DNA from: Clostridiaceae bacterium DTU059
Lineage (GTDB): Bacteria; Bacillota; Clostridia; DSM-8532
Direction: 5' to 3'
Assembly: GCA_001512555.1 (NCBI GenBank)
Contig: LFSK01000133.1
Span: 2,820-64,225 of the forward strand
Length of the DNA: 61,406 nucleotides
Shown here: positions 8,283-17,654 of the stretch, piece by piece
Layout of the letters: each line of letters starts with the position of its first letter
Numbering within the stretch: the first letter of the stretch is position 1
Translations under genes and position numbers: made by a program
The notes under the pieces: generated by a model
Seen by the model: only the letters and a program-made list of their open reading frames with translations
Databases searched by the model: none
What the model was told of the DNA's origin: nothing

Positions 8283-9821
8283 TCACTTATCTGATTCGGA
8301 CTGAACAATATACCATTCGGTCCAGCCATTGAAAATATTCTTCCAAAAGGGATTCTTTACACCCCTTATTTCCAGGCTATAGAGAACGGCTTCACGTTTG
8401 CGATATAAAGGCAGGATCACAGCTTCCCGGCCTTCAACACCCAGAGCCTTGCTCAGAAGCTCCAAAGTCTCCTCAAGATTGGAATAAAGCGGTATTCGGC
8501 TTCCAAGAATCATCATATCGAACCTTCCATTGGACATGGCCTTGATCTCATCTTCCTGACTGGCGTTTTCAAGAACTACTTTAATTCCTATCTCCTGTAG
8601 TGCAGCCTGAATCCACTCGGCTGTAATCTGCCTGTCGAGATCCAGACTGTTGTATTTAACGCCAAGGGTCAGGGCTGTCTTAACGCCGTTGCGATATGTA
8701 TAAAGAATATTCTTCTTCTCATCATAGGTCATCCCCATCTGCTCAAGGGCTACCAGTGTATCCTCCCTGTCTGCTTTCTCCCTGCCCCATTCCACCTCGG
8801 TAACTGCCGGAATACCGGTCTCCAGTGGATTCAGGGCCATATATCCGGCCAGGTACCTTAGAAGAGCCGCCCTGAATTCACCACTCTCCATTCTCCTGCC
8901 GTCTGCACCGGTAGCGGACAGAAGAATGAATTCAAATCGGTTTCCCACATACTGACTGTACAATATATCAGATCTGTTGGAATAATAATCCATATTATTC
9001 CCGCTGACTGTCGCGATATCGATGATGTTCTTCTGAAAAGCACCCATCATCTCATAATCGCCGTCATGGATTATGAAATCTATCCCGTCAACCCAGATGG
9101 GGTGGTCAAGGCCATCCGGCACCGAAGCATACCACCAGTCATCATTTCGCGACAGGGATATCACACCCTCATGGAAGGAATCATATTTATATGCCCCTGT
9201 TCCTATAAGCTTTTTGTCGGGGTCATATCCATCAATGGGCCAGTCTTCAAACACATGCCCAGGAAGGATGGGAAAGGTCAGCTTCAAAAGATAGTGGGGA
9301 TCGGGTTTCTTGAGAATAATGCGAATATTCAGCCTGTCGGGAACCATGACGCTGTCTATATTCCTGATATAGTCAGTGTATGGGCTCCCCGTCCCGGCAT
9401 CCCGTATGGCTTCAATGGTAAAGGCAACATCCTTTGCGGAAAACTCCGAACCGTCATGATATTTTACCCCATCACGCAGCCTGATGTCCAAAGTCATACC
9501 GTCTTCACTGAGCTGCCAGGACTCTGCAAGAGAATTCACACAGCTTTCCTCATTATCCGCCACAAACAGGGAATCAAATACAAAGAGTGAAAGGTCGCGG
9601 ATATACGGATTAGATGTATAAAGGGGATTAAGGGAATCCGGCGTTGTCATGAATAGTCTGAGACGACCACCCTGGGCGGGGCCTGAGTCCTGAGTCAAAA
9701 CAGGCATCTCTTCACGTACAGCATAATAGCCGTAGTCTTCCTGATTGACAACCTGCTGACCACAGCCTCCCAACCCCAAAAGGAATATAAAGATTAAAGC
9801 GATAATGGCTGTTTTTTTCAT
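8283..9821 (-). CDS. Peptide-binding lipoprotein (ABC transporter family 5 solute-binding protein)
   Basis: This is a secreted, lipid-anchored solute-binding protein of the oligopeptide/nickel (SBP_bac_5) family. The N-terminus is a lipoprotein signal, MKKTAIIALIFIFLLGLGGC, with the modified cysteine at about residue 20. The body carries the family signature LAESWQLSEDGMTLDIRLRD followed by VKYHDGSEFSAKDVAFTI. At 512 residues it has the usual length. No permease or ATPase gene of an Opp/Dpp system is adjacent, so it is an orphan that may feed a transporter encoded elsewhere or act as a receptor. Its start overlaps the pgeF stop by 4 bp (ATGA), which implies coupling. Confidence 0.92.
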   Translation of the reverse strand: MKKTAIIALIFIFLLGLGGCGQQVVNQEDYGYYAVREEMPVLTQDSGPAQGGRLRLFMTTPDSLNPLYTSNPYIRDLSLFVFDSLFVADNEESCVNSLAESWQLSEDGMTLDIRLRDGVKYHDGSEFSAKDVAFTIEAIRDAGTGSPYTDYIRNIDSVMVPDRLNIRIILKKPDPHYLLKLTFPILPGHVFEDWPIDGYDPDKKLIGTGAYKYDSFHEGVISLSRNDDWWYASVPDGLDHPIWVDGIDFIIHDGDYEMMGAFQKNIIDIATVSGNNMDYYSNRSDILYSQYVGNRFEFILLSATGADGRRMESGEFRAALLRYLAGYMALNPLETGIPAVTEVEWGREKADREDTLVALEQMGMTYDEKKNILYTYRNGVKTALTLGVKYNSLDLDRQITAEWIQAALQEIGIKVVLENASQEDEIKAMSNGRFDMMILGSRIPLYSNLEETLELLSKALGVEGREAVILPLYRKREAVLYSLEIRGVKNPFWKNIFNGWTEWYIVQSESDK

Positions 9822-10660
9822 ACTGTACTCCTCATCATAAGTAAAGCTGCTCCGGTTCCGGTATTCCCGCCGCTTCCCCGGTGCGAGAAAAACACATCAT
9901 GTTCACATTTAGTGCAGATTTGACAACCGTAAATGTTTCGTTCCCGTATGCCATGGGTTAAAAGATTTCTCCTGATGATACCTTCCAGGTCAAGGAACCA
10001 TTTGTCCCCACGGCTCTTCTTAGCCAATCCTTCTGACCAGTGCCATTTTTCAAAGAATAATTCGGCCACATCGCCTCCCACCTCAAAGCAGCAGACCCGG
10101 ATATGGGGGCCAATGCTCACCCTGATATCCTCAGGACGGCTACGGTAGTGGGTTTCCATGGTCTTAACCGATTCACCGGCAATATCAAGAAGGGTGCCCT
10201 TCCATCCTGAGTGGGACAAGCATATGGATTTTCTCACAGGATCATAAAAGTACAGGGGCACGCAATCAGCGTAGTAGGTAACCAGCATAATGCCGGGTAT
10301 ATCTGTGGTCAGACCGTCTACTGGATCATAGGATCGTTCCCGGACAATACCCATGCCTCTGTGGGTGTCATAAACCCTGAGTATTCGGCTACTATGAACC
10401 TGCTTGGATAAGACCATATCCTCAAGAGACACCCCCAACTCCTCCGAAAGGAGCCGGAAATTCTCCATAACCTGTGAGGGATCATCCTCTCTAAAAAAAT
10501 TCAGGTTCAAAGACTCATAAGGGGCCTGGCTGACCCCTCCAAATCGGGTGGTATAGCCCTGAACCAGTTCCGGGAAATCCTTCATGCCCGGAATTTCAAT
10601 GATTCTCGGCCTTTTTAGCCGTATGCGCCGTATCTGCGCCCGGGTTTCACTGCCTGGCAT
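9818..10660 (-). CDS. pgeF: PgeF/YfiH multicopper-oxidase-like protein (peptidoglycan editing factor, purine nucleoside phosphorylase)
   Basis: The PgeF (YfiH, DUF152) family has a zinc-centred fold. Members are described as purine nucleoside phosphorylases with adenosine deaminase activity, and in E. coli as guarding peptidoglycan against wrong residues. Signature segments are GYTTRFGGVSQAPYESLNLN, LSKQVHSSRI, VTYYADCVPLYFYD with the metal-site cysteine, LSHSGWKGTLLDIAG and SIGPHIRVCCFEVG. The ATG at 10660 follows AGGAGG by four bases; the in-frame codon 21 bases earlier has no good site. The protein has 280 residues. It sits directly upstream of the peptide-binding lipoprotein gene. The family call is firm; the physiological role is less certain. 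Confidence 0.9.
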   Translation of the reverse strand: MPGSETRAQIRRIRLKRPRIIEIPGMKDFPELVQGYTTRFGGVSQAPYESLNLNFFREDDPSQVMENFRLLSEELGVSLEDMVLSKQVHSSRILRVYDTHRGMGIVRERSYDPVDGLTTDIPGIMLVTYYADCVPLYFYDPVRKSICLSHSGWKGTLLDIAGESVKTMETHYRSRPEDIRVSIGPHIRVCCFEVGGDVAELFFEKWHWSEGLAKKSRGDKWFLDLEGIIRRNLLTHGIRERNIYGCQICTKCEHDVFFSHRGSGGNTGTGAALLMMRSTV

Positions 10661-10689
10661 ACATCCTCCTGAACCAATCAAAGTATCCC

Positions 10690-12246
10690 CTATAATTTTA
10701 TATGGATATCGCTATAAAAGCAGCAACATCTTTTTCCACTTTTCTTTGCGCGGTACATGGCCTTGTCGGCCATCCTTACAAGCTCCGCAGGCTGGTCTGA
10801 GTCGTCCGGAGCTACAGCAATACCCATGCTGCAACTGATATTTGTAAGCGTCCTGCCGATGATCCTGACCCTTGACAGTCGGGCGAAAAGAGTTCCATAA
10901 AACATTTTCAGTTCATCCCGGTTTGCAAAGGGCTTGATTACTACAAATTCATCCCCACCCTTTCTGAAAACCAGGCCAGAATCTCCCAATACTTCCTTGA
11001 TGGTTTCAGCAAACTCGATTATAAGCTGGTCTCCGGCATCATGGCCATACCTGTCGTTGATGGTCTTAAGATCGTCCATATCCATGAAGATGACGGCCAC
11101 ACGGCCGCCAACACGATTAAAGAGCTTCTGGACCGTCTCTTCAAAATCCCTGTAGCTGAGACACCCTGTAAGAGGATCCCTATACACTTGAGCCTTGAGA
11201 TACTCCTGCTCTTTTTGCATTTTAAACAAGGACACCTGCATTTGGGCGTAGCTCTTTTTCTTGTCCACATCCCTGGATTCCATCATGGTACTTATGGCGA
11301 CGTATTCTCTTAGCGACCGGACCTCATTTTCGGTGTCTCCCGTCATCTGAAAGATCTCGGCACTGAGCTTAAGGATATCCTTGAGCAATAAACTGTACTC
11401 ATATTGGGAAGCCAGTTCACGAGCCCTGTCCAGGTATTTGAGAGCACTGTCATATTGCTTCTGCTCGAAGAAAATCCTGGCAAGTTCATAACATCCCTCA
11501 GCGTGGGATTGGAAACAATGATTTCGCCTGGTCAGTTCAAACCCGAGATTAAAATATCTGAAGGCTCTGCGCAACCTGTTTCTCCTGGCAAAAACCAGCG
11601 CCAGGAAGAAATAAACGTCGCCTCTCTGTTCCCCGTCATTTTCACGCCAGGCCGCGTTACGAGCCAGTATGCTGTACTCATAGCACTTGTCAAAGTCACC
11701 CATCTCCAGATAGATATTTGCTATATTACGTAAATAGACAGCTATGGACTCTCCTGTACCCAGTATCTTTTTGTAGGCTTCGAGTAAATAGGACAGGGCT
11801 GTTTCATATTCCTTCAGGTATGAGAAAACCGAGGCCACATTGTTGAGAATCTTGCTTTCAAGCTGCTGGAACTTATGCTTTCTTGCGGTGTCCAGGGCTT
11901 CAAGAAAACATTCCAGAGCTTTTGAGTGAACCAGCATATTGTCATAGGTAACCCCCAGAGCATTCACCGCCATGGCCTTGCGTTCGGGATCACCCATGGC
12001 TTCGGCTGTCTTGCAGCATTTTTCAAAGATCCCGATGGATTCGGAACTCTGGTTGTAGAGATTAAAAACTCTCCCCAGAGTAAAGAGGCTTTCGAACCTA
12101 CCTTCCATATACTGGCATGCCTCAGAAAGGCTCAACGCCTCAGTGGCCTTTTGGCGGGAAAGGGAAGGATCGGTGTTGATCTGGCTTCTGGCTTCATCCA
12201 GAAGGTTTTCGATTTTTTGGACAGTCTTTCTCATAGGCAACACCAT
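10690..12246 (-). CDS. TPR-repeat diguanylate cyclase (GGDEF)
   Basis: This is a predicted cytoplasmic enzyme making cyclic di-GMP from two GTP, controlled through an N-terminal protein-binding region. Residues of about 25-340 form helical tetratricopeptide repeats such as AVNALGVTYDNMLVHSKALECFLEAL, and no membrane helix or signal peptide is seen. A short coiled coil (MQVSLFKMQKEQEYLKAQVYRD) leads to the GGDEF domain with RDPLTGCLSYRDFE and the catalytic KGGDEFVV at about 430-434. The usual RxxD inhibitory site is missing: Gly stands at both key positions. Product feedback is therefore unlikely. The start is uncertain, since neither ATG 12246 nor ATG 12234 has a strong ribosome-binding site. 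Confidence 0.9.
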   Translation of the reverse strand: MVLPMRKTVQKIENLLDEARSQINTDPSLSRQKATEALSLSEACQYMEGRFESLFTLGRVFNLYNQSSESIGIFEKCCKTAEAMGDPERKAMAVNALGVTYDNMLVHSKALECFLEALDTARKHKFQQLESKILNNVASVFSYLKEYETALSYLLEAYKKILGTGESIAVYLRNIANIYLEMGDFDKCYEYSILARNAAWRENDGEQRGDVYFFLALVFARRNRLRRAFRYFNLGFELTRRNHCFQSHAEGCYELARIFFEQKQYDSALKYLDRARELASQYEYSLLLKDILKLSAEIFQMTGDTENEVRSLREYVAISTMMESRDVDKKKSYAQMQVSLFKMQKEQEYLKAQVYRDPLTGCLSYRDFEETVQKLFNRVGGRVAVIFMDMDDLKTINDRYGHDAGDQLIIEFAETIKEVLGDSGLVFRKGGDEFVVIKPFANRDELKMFYGTLFARLSRVRIIGRTLTNISCSMGIAVAPDDSDQPAELVRMADKAMYRAKKSGKRCCCFYSDIHIKL

Positions 12247-12313
12247 GCCTGGCCATTATTTTGTTGCCCCCCATCAATAAACTGAAACTTTATTATCAGT
12301 CCTCCGGCTGTGC

Positions 12314-12730
12314 TCATTTTGTTGCAATCGTAGTCTTCAGGAATTCAGCTGCTTCCTCGATGTGCTTTATCAGCGGTTCGTCACGGGTGCCAACAATAAA
12401 AAGGCTGCAACGGTTTAAAGGTATCAGAATCTTCTGGGCAGGGCTTTCGGCTATGGCAGCAGCCATTCTGGGGGTGAGTTCTCCCAGCATGGAGTTTGCC
12501 GATAGAATTCCCACAGAGCCAAGGATATAATCGACCCTGGAAGCATTCACTGCGATAGCGTTCTCTCCTGTTGCGCCCTCGTCTGCTCCTGCCTTGAGCA
12601 TGGCAGCGGTAGCCAGTGCATTGGTTCCCAGGGCAAGAATCTCAACCTGTGAGCCCAGGGTTTGTCTGATCCTTTCAACCAGGGTTTTGCCCATTCCGCC
12701 TCCCTGACCGTCAACCACCGCTATCCGCAT
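12314..12730 (-). CDS. DUF3842 family protein
   Basis: This is a conserved clostridial protein of unknown function. It starts with a nucleotide-binding-like glycine-rich loop, MRIAVVDGQGGGMGKTL, and continues with alternating beta and alpha segments, as in a Rossmann or P-loop-like fold. The 138 residues match my recollection of DUF3842. GGGGG precedes the ATG at 12730. It is 67 bp upstream of the TPR-GGDEF gene on the same strand, and the spoIVB terminator lies on its other side. No partner gene hints at a function. Confidence 0.8.
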   Translation of the reverse strand: MRIAVVDGQGGGMGKTLVERIRQTLGSQVEILALGTNALATAAMLKAGADEGATGENAIAVNASRVDYILGSVGILSANSMLGELTPRMAAAIAESPAQKILIPLNRCSLFIVGTRDEPLIKHIEEAAEFLKTTIATK

Positions 12731-12873
12731 AAGAATCCCCCATCGTTTTTTTCATTATCAAGTCGCTAATGTCGCTAATATGGTATTATATCATTCTTTT
12801 TACCAACAAAAAAGCTGTCTTCCAAAACATCGATATCAAACACATCTGCAGGGGCATCACTTTTCCTAAACGG

Positions 12874-12909
12874 CAAAAAAACAACCTGCCGTTTAAGTTC
12901 CGGCAGGCT
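12874..12909 (-). terminator. Intrinsic terminator after spoIVB
   Basis: On the minus strand, CCTGCCG and CGGCAGG form a 7-bp GC-rich stem around a nine-base loop, followed by TTGTTTTTTT. It lies 42 bp past the spoIVB stop codon. The rest of the gap up to 12731 shows nothing else. Confidence 0.88.
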
Positions 12910-12950
12910 ACCTAATCATTAGTTATACCGAAAATCCATGACTCACAGGT

Positions 12951-14291
12951 CTAGAACCCTGATGCCTTCGGATGCGCATAGTTTTTAGCTGCAACCGATT
13001 TGGCCTGCTCCAGCATGGATTCTATGAAAACACCATATCCCCTTTCCGGGTCATTGATAAAGACATGGGTCACCGCACCGATCAGACGTCCATCCTGAAT
13101 GATGGGGCTTCCCGACATCCCCTGGACAATGCCGCCCGTGGCTTCCAAAAGCCTTCTGTCAGTAATCCTGATAACCATGTTCTTAGTGCTTCCCAAATCC
13201 CATTTGGCAATTTTTTGGATCTCTATCTCAAACTCTTCTACTGTGTTACCACGGACACAGGCCAGGATTGATGCTTTTCCCACACGGACAAGGCTATGGG
13301 ATCCTATCGATATAGGACGGCCCTTGGGATGGATAAAGCTATCGGACAATCTGCCATAAACTCCGAAATTGCTGTTGAGTTCAATATCGCCTATGACCTG
13401 GTTCATACTGAGAAAGTCACCTTCCAGTTCACCGGGTGTGCCCTTGATCCCTTTTTTGATGCTTTTAATATTAGATTTCATCAGCTGTCCTGAACCAACT
13501 TGAAGCAGGGAACCGGTATCAATATCGCTTATACCATGACCCAGCGCACCATATACATTGCTTTCCGGATCTATGAATGTGAGAGTCCCAATTCCTGCTG
13601 AGCTGTCCCTGACCCAGATACCAATACGATATTGAGTGTCTTCAGCCGATTTGATAGGCCTGACCGAAGTGTCATATTTGCTGTTCTGCCGTATATATGT
13701 CAGAGGAATGTCTTTTCCATCGGAGTTTTCGATTACCGAAATCAAATCCCTTATGCTTTCAATACTTTTTCCTCCAGCGCTTATGATGATGTCCCCCGCC
13801 AGTAATCCGGCCTTCTCAGCAGGGGATACCTTGTTCCCATCATTCAATACAACACTGGAAACATTTATGATCATTACACCGCTTGTTTTCAGCCTTATCC
13901 CGACGGGAAAGCCGCAAACAAGAACCTTCTGGCTGGGTATGGACCGAACCTCGATGGTCTTGACCGGTATAAAACCCAGCATTTTTACTTCCATCTCTGC
14001 CTGACCTTCATCCGTGCATATGATCTTATAAGGCCTTTCAAAGGCATGTGCAGCTTCATGATCCATATATGTCAGTTTCAGCATGCTGCTGTCGGTAAAA
14101 GCCTGAAGGAACAGCGGGGATCGTATGGAGATAGTGTAATCCTCACCTGCAAGAAGTGTAATATGCCCGGGCAGAACAAAAAGGGTCACTGCATAAGCAA
14201 CAACCAAAATCAGAGATAAAATAAAAAAAGATAATACTAGCCATTTTCTTTTCAGCAAAAGGATCACGCTCCATATGAAATCTCTTTTCAT
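12951..14291 (-). CDS. spoIVB: SpoIVB sporulation signalling serine peptidase
   Basis: SpoIVB is made in the forespore and cleaves SpoIVFA to trigger pro-sigma-K processing in the mother cell. One N-terminal membrane helix (about 14-40) is followed by a PDZ domain containing SPAEKAGLLAGDIIISAGGK (about 156-200). The S55 peptidase triad is then visible as His252 in GALGHGISD, Asp378 in RITDRR and Ser393 in GMSGSP. The Asp-Ser spacing of 15 equals that of the B. subtilis enzyme. The ATG at 14291 has GAGGG seven bases upstream. In most endospore formers spo0A follows directly; here spo0A is some 9 kb away, upstream on the same strand. Confidence 0.97.
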   Translation of the reverse strand: MKRDFIWSVILLLKRKWLVLSFFILSLILVVAYAVTLFVLPGHITLLAGEDYTISIRSPLFLQAFTDSSMLKLTYMDHEAAHAFERPYKIICTDEGQAEMEVKMLGFIPVKTIEVRSIPSQKVLVCGFPVGIRLKTSGVMIINVSSVVLNDGNKVSPAEKAGLLAGDIIISAGGKSIESIRDLISVIENSDGKDIPLTYIRQNSKYDTSVRPIKSAEDTQYRIGIWVRDSSAGIGTLTFIDPESNVYGALGHGISDIDTGSLLQVGSGQLMKSNIKSIKKGIKGTPGELEGDFLSMNQVIGDIELNSNFGVYGRLSDSFIHPKGRPISIGSHSLVRVGKASILACVRGNTVEEFEIEIQKIAKWDLGSTKNMVIRITDRRLLEATGGIVQGMSGSPIIQDGRLIGAVTHVFINDPERGYGVFIESMLEQAKSVAAKNYAHPKASGF

Positions 14292-14335
14292 AAGTTAACC
14301 CTCGTGCGTGACTCTTATGCCTTCCAATCACTCCA

Positions 14336-15052
14336 TTATTTTCCCATCCAATTGATGATTTTCATGGTATTTTTGAAACAGTCCGACTTGAGAAAGTCAT
14401 CGGGATAGGAGGATGAGCACATCATGGGATGTCTTGATTCAATCAGATTTCCAGACAGGATTTCAGGCTTATAGGATATAACATTTTTTCCCCAAAGAAA
14501 CCAGATGAGATCCGGTAAGCTGCCGGAGAGATAGTTCAAGAGCTTGACCGAGAAGGGATGCCAGATCCTGCGGTGAGCTCCAGGTTCGGAGGGACAGGTG
14601 CTCAGCCATATGTTCAACAGCAGCACGCCCTGGCGCTCCCAGGCCTTGAATATTCTTTCAGGAGTTTCTAGGTTAAACCTGCCATCGGCAATCTCCGGCA
14701 GTATTTGTGAGAATGTTGGGATATCAGAATAATCCTCTATACGATTATAGGTTTTATAGATCAACCGAACAATATTCTTCAGGGAGACCTGTCTGAAAGA
14801 CTGATGCCATGATCTCAGCGTCCCAACCTCAAATGCCCTGCCAGTTGCGACTCCCGGCTCCGGATAGGGATCCTGACCCAGGATGACAACCTTGATCTTT
14901 CCGGGATCAACTGTTAAAAACCGCAGCATACTTTCTTTCTCAGGGGTTACGTTCTCCCCCAGACAGGATTCGATCTTTCCAAGCATTTCAATGGTTTTTT
15001 TATCAAGTAAATCCGACCATGCCGGATGTGCGTTTTCAGGAATAAAGGACAA
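14336..15052 (-). CDS. ung: Uracil-DNA glycosylase, divergent family 1-like
   Basis: This enzyme removes uracil from DNA as the first step of base excision repair. The catalytic water-activating motif is seen as VVILGQDPYPEPGVATGRAF with Asp61. Also present are LLLNIWLS, FLWGKNV and a C-terminal ESRHPMM. Compared with canonical Ung, the Tyr-His of GQDPYH is Tyr-Pro and the HPSPLS loop is HPMMCSS, so this is a divergent member. The start is a TTG at 15052 with AGGAGG seven bases upstream. It lies 44 bp before spoIVB. Canonical Ung activity is likely but not certain; a related uracil glycosylase subfamily is the alternative. Confidence 0.82.
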   Translation of the reverse strand: MSFIPENAHPAWSDLLDKKTIEMLGKIESCLGENVTPEKESMLRFLTVDPGKIKVVILGQDPYPEPGVATGRAFEVGTLRSWHQSFRQVSLKNIVRLIYKTYNRIEDYSDIPTFSQILPEIADGRFNLETPERIFKAWERQGVLLLNIWLSTCPSEPGAHRRIWHPFSVKLLNYLSGSLPDLIWFLWGKNVISYKPEILSGNLIESRHPMMCSSSYPDDFLKSDCFKNTMKIINWMGK

Positions 15053-15076
15053 TCTAAAACCTCCTGTCCCTGGTAT

Positions 15077-15229
15077 GCATTGCGAGAAGGCGCATCCGAC
15101 AAAGCAATCTTGTACTTGCCGCTCAAGAAGATATCGCCACGCTTCGCTCCCAATGACATATTAAAAGTGAGAAGCGTGATGTTGGATGTGAGAATTCTTA
15201 AGCACTTCTTGCCTCTCACTTCTATTTGA
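15077..15229. repeat. Degenerate composite intergenic repeat (palindromic element plus GTGAGAAG tail)
   Basis: The left part (15077-15163) starts with CATTGCGAG and ends with CCCAATGACATA, a diverged copy of the inverted-repeat element at 36981-37066. The right part (15167-15229) contains AGTGAGAAG, TGGATGTGAG and then CTCTCACTTCT. These are the same purine-rich and pyrimidine-rich arms seen at about 37068-37142 and 44835-44930. No gene is visible in this gap between ung and uvrB. Confidence 0.6.
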
Positions 15230-17204
15230 TATATTGCCTCAGCTCTTCAATGCGGTCTCGAAGGGCTGCGGCACGCTCGAACTCAAGCTCCCGGGCAGCC
15301 TGACGCATCTCTTTTTCCATGGATTCGATCAGGGACGTGATGGTGTCCACATTCAGGGTTTCCATACCCTTAGTCCCGGTCTTGTATTCCTTTGCCTCCT
15401 CGGCTGCATGGGTTGCCTCAATGACATCATGCACCGCCTTTTGAATGCTTCTGGGGGTTATACCGTGCTTGACGTTATACTCATGCTGGATCCTGCGTCG
15501 TCTGTTGGTTTCACTGATAGCCCTTTCCATGGAGTTGGTTATGGTATCGGCATACATGATGACCCGCCCGTTTACATTTCTGGCAGCCCTGCCTATGGTC
15601 TGAATCAGGGAGGTTTCGGATCTTAAGAATCCTTCCTTGTCGGCGTCCAGGATGGCTACCAGGGAAACCTCCGGTATGTCCAAGCCTTCCCTTAGAAGAT
15701 TGATTCCCACCAACACATCAAACTTGCCCAGCCTCAGATCACGGATGATCTCCATCCTTTCAATGGTATCTATATCTGAATGAAGATACTTCACCCGGAC
15801 CCCCATATCCGCCATATATTGAGTCAAATCCTCTGCCATCCTCTTGGTCAGCGTGGTCACAAGAACCCTCTCTCCCCTTTGGGCACAATTGTTTACCTCA
15901 TCCAGGAGATCGTCTATCTGGCCTTTTACGGGTCTTACAATAATCTCGGGATCGATGAGTCCAGTCGGCCTGATGATCTGCTCGACCACCCGGGTTGACA
16001 GTTTTCTTTCGTACTCTGCCGGGGTGGCGCTTACATAGATCACCTGGTTGATTCGCTGATTGAACTCCTCAAAGGTCAGCGGTCTGTTGTCAAAAGCCGA
16101 GGGCAGCCTGAACCCATATTCCACAAGGGATTCTTTTCTCGAACGGTCACCATTATACATGGCTCCGATCTGGGGTATGGTGACATGAGACTCATCAATC
16201 ACCAATAAAAAGTCACTGGGGAAGTAGTCAATCAATGTATAGGGAGCACTTCCCGGCTCGCGCCCGCTTATATGCCTTGAATAGTTCTCAATTCCCTGGC
16301 AGAAGCCTATCTCCTGCATCATCTCCAGATCGTACCGGGTACGCTGTTCAAGGCGCTGCGCCTCCAGGAGTTTTCCATCTTGTTTCAGTTCATAAAGCCT
16401 TTCTTCCAGTTCCCGCTCAATACTGCCTATGGCCTTTTGCATCTTTTCCCGCTTGGTGGCAAAGTGGGATGCTGGGAATACCGCGATATGGGATCTGCGG
16501 CCGGTTACCTCTCCTGTAAGGACATCGAGCTCGGTGATCCGCTCGATCTCATCTCCGAAGAACTCCACTCGTAGCGCAGTATTGGTGGAGGAGGGAGGAA
16601 AGATATCCAGAATATCGCCCTGCACTCGGAAGGTTCCCCGTTTGAAATCATATTGATTCCTGGTGTACTGGATGTCCACAAGCTTTTCGATAACCTCGTC
16701 ACGATCCTTGATCATCCCTGGTCTTAGGGACAGCATCAGGTCGGTGTAATCCTCCGGGTCACCCAGACCATAGATACAGGAAACGCTGGCAACGATGATC
16801 ACATCCCGCCTCTCAAAAAGGGCGGCTGTGGCCGAGTGCCGCAGCTTGTCGATCTCATCGTTTATAGAGGAATCCTTCTCAATATAGGTATCGGTGGAAG
16901 GAATATAGGCTTCGGGCTGGTAATAGTCATAATAGCTGACAAAGTACTCCACCGCATTATCCGGAAAGAACTCGGTGAATTCATTGCAGAGCTGAGCGGC
17001 CAGTGTCTTGTTATGGGCAATAACCAGCGTGGGCTTTTGAACCCTCTCGATGACATTGGCAATAGTATAGGTCTTACCCGAACCCGTGACGCCCAAAAGT
17101 GTCTGATGACGGCTGTTGCTCTTTATCAGCTCTGTGAGCTGCTCAATAGCCTGGGGCTGGTCGCCGGTCGGCTTATAATCTGATTTGAGCTTAAATTCCG
17201 GCAT
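15222..17204 (-). CDS. uvrB: UvrABC system protein B (excinuclease subunit)
   Basis: UvrB is the damage-verifying helicase of nucleotide excision repair. It is loaded by UvrA and then recruits UvrC. The 660 residues are the usual length. Walker A is [14 protein letters not shown] (about 39-52), and the damage-inserting beta-hairpin lies around [15 protein letters not shown]. Helicase motifs V and VI read [15 protein letters not shown] and [10 protein letters not shown]. The C-terminal UVR motif ([21 protein letters not shown]-type) binds UvrC. The ATG at 17204 sits at the conserved N-terminus [20 protein letters not shown]. No uvrA or uvrC is adjacent. The stop overlaps the end of the repeat element. 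Confidence 0.99.
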   Translation of the reverse strand: MPEFKLKSDYKPTGDQPQAIEQLTELIKSNSRHQTLLGVTGSGKTYTIANVIERVQKPTLVIAHNKTLAAQLCNEFTEFFPDNAVEYFVSYYDYYQPEAYIPSTDTYIEKDSSINDEIDKLRHSATAALFERRDVIIVASVSCIYGLGDPEDYTDLMLSLRPGMIKDRDEVIEKLVDIQYTRNQYDFKRGTFRVQGDILDIFPPSSTNTALRVEFFGDEIERITELDVLTGEVTGRRSHIAVFPASHFATKREKMQKAIGSIERELEERLYELKQDGKLLEAQRLEQRTRYDLEMMQEIGFCQGIENYSRHISGREPGSAPYTLIDYFPSDFLLVIDESHVTIPQIGAMYNGDRSRKESLVEYGFRLPSAFDNRPLTFEEFNQRINQVIYVSATPAEYERKLSTRVVEQIIRPTGLIDPEIIVRPVKGQIDDLLDEVNNCAQRGERVLVTTLTKRMAEDLTQYMADMGVRVKYLHSDIDTIERMEIIRDLRLGKFDVLVGINLLREGLDIPEVSLVAILDADKEGFLRSETSLIQTIGRAARNVNGRVIMYADTITNSMERAISETNRRRRIQHEYNVKHGITPRSIQKAVHDVIEATHAAEEAKEYKTGTKGMETLNVDTITSLIESMEKEMRQAARELEFERAAALRDRIEELRQYIK

Positions 17205-17320
17205 GGGTCTCCCTCCGTCTGCTTATCCGGACTGTGCCCACAGCCCGAATACAGGTAAAAATACAAAAGGCCATACATGCGGGATTGCATGTACAGCCCA
17301 TCTAAAGCGAATTTACAAAA

Positions 17321-17557
17321 TCATTCCCTCAGAAGGAATACGAGTATTATGGAAACAATAACAAACAGTACCGCAATCCATCCGGTATACTTGCTGAGCA
17401 GAGCTTCATAGGCACGAGCCTTGTTTTTACCGAAGAAAGTCTCCGCGCCTCCAGCGATGGATCCGCTCAGGCCGGCAGATCTTCCCGACTGAAGCAGTAC
17501 AATGGCTATTATGGCCAGACAGATGATCAGATATATAATATTAACAACCAGACTCAT
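17321..17557 (-). CDS. secG: Preprotein translocase subunit SecG
   Basis: SecG is the small accessory subunit of the SecYEG protein-export channel. The 78 residues hold two membrane helices (about 3-23 and 56-76). The family loop IVLLQSGRSAGLSGSIAGGAETFFGKNKAR joins them on the cytoplasmic side. The ATG at 17557 starts directly at the first helix. GGAGG lies 11 bases upstream and overlaps an earlier in-frame ATG at 17575, which is therefore less likely. In many Firmicutes secG precedes rnr and smpB; neither is in this window. It lies between uvrB and pgi on the same strand. Confidence 0.92.
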   Translation of the reverse strand: MSLVVNIIYLIICLAIIAIVLLQSGRSAGLSGSIAGGAETFFGKNKARAYEALLSKYTGWIAVLFVIVSIILVFLLRE

Positions 17558-17654
17558 TACACTCGCAACCTCCATTGAGTTTATACAGCACGTACAATTG
17601 TAACACAAAGAATATTACATGACAAGTAACAATTTGTCATGACCGGCGGAAGGA

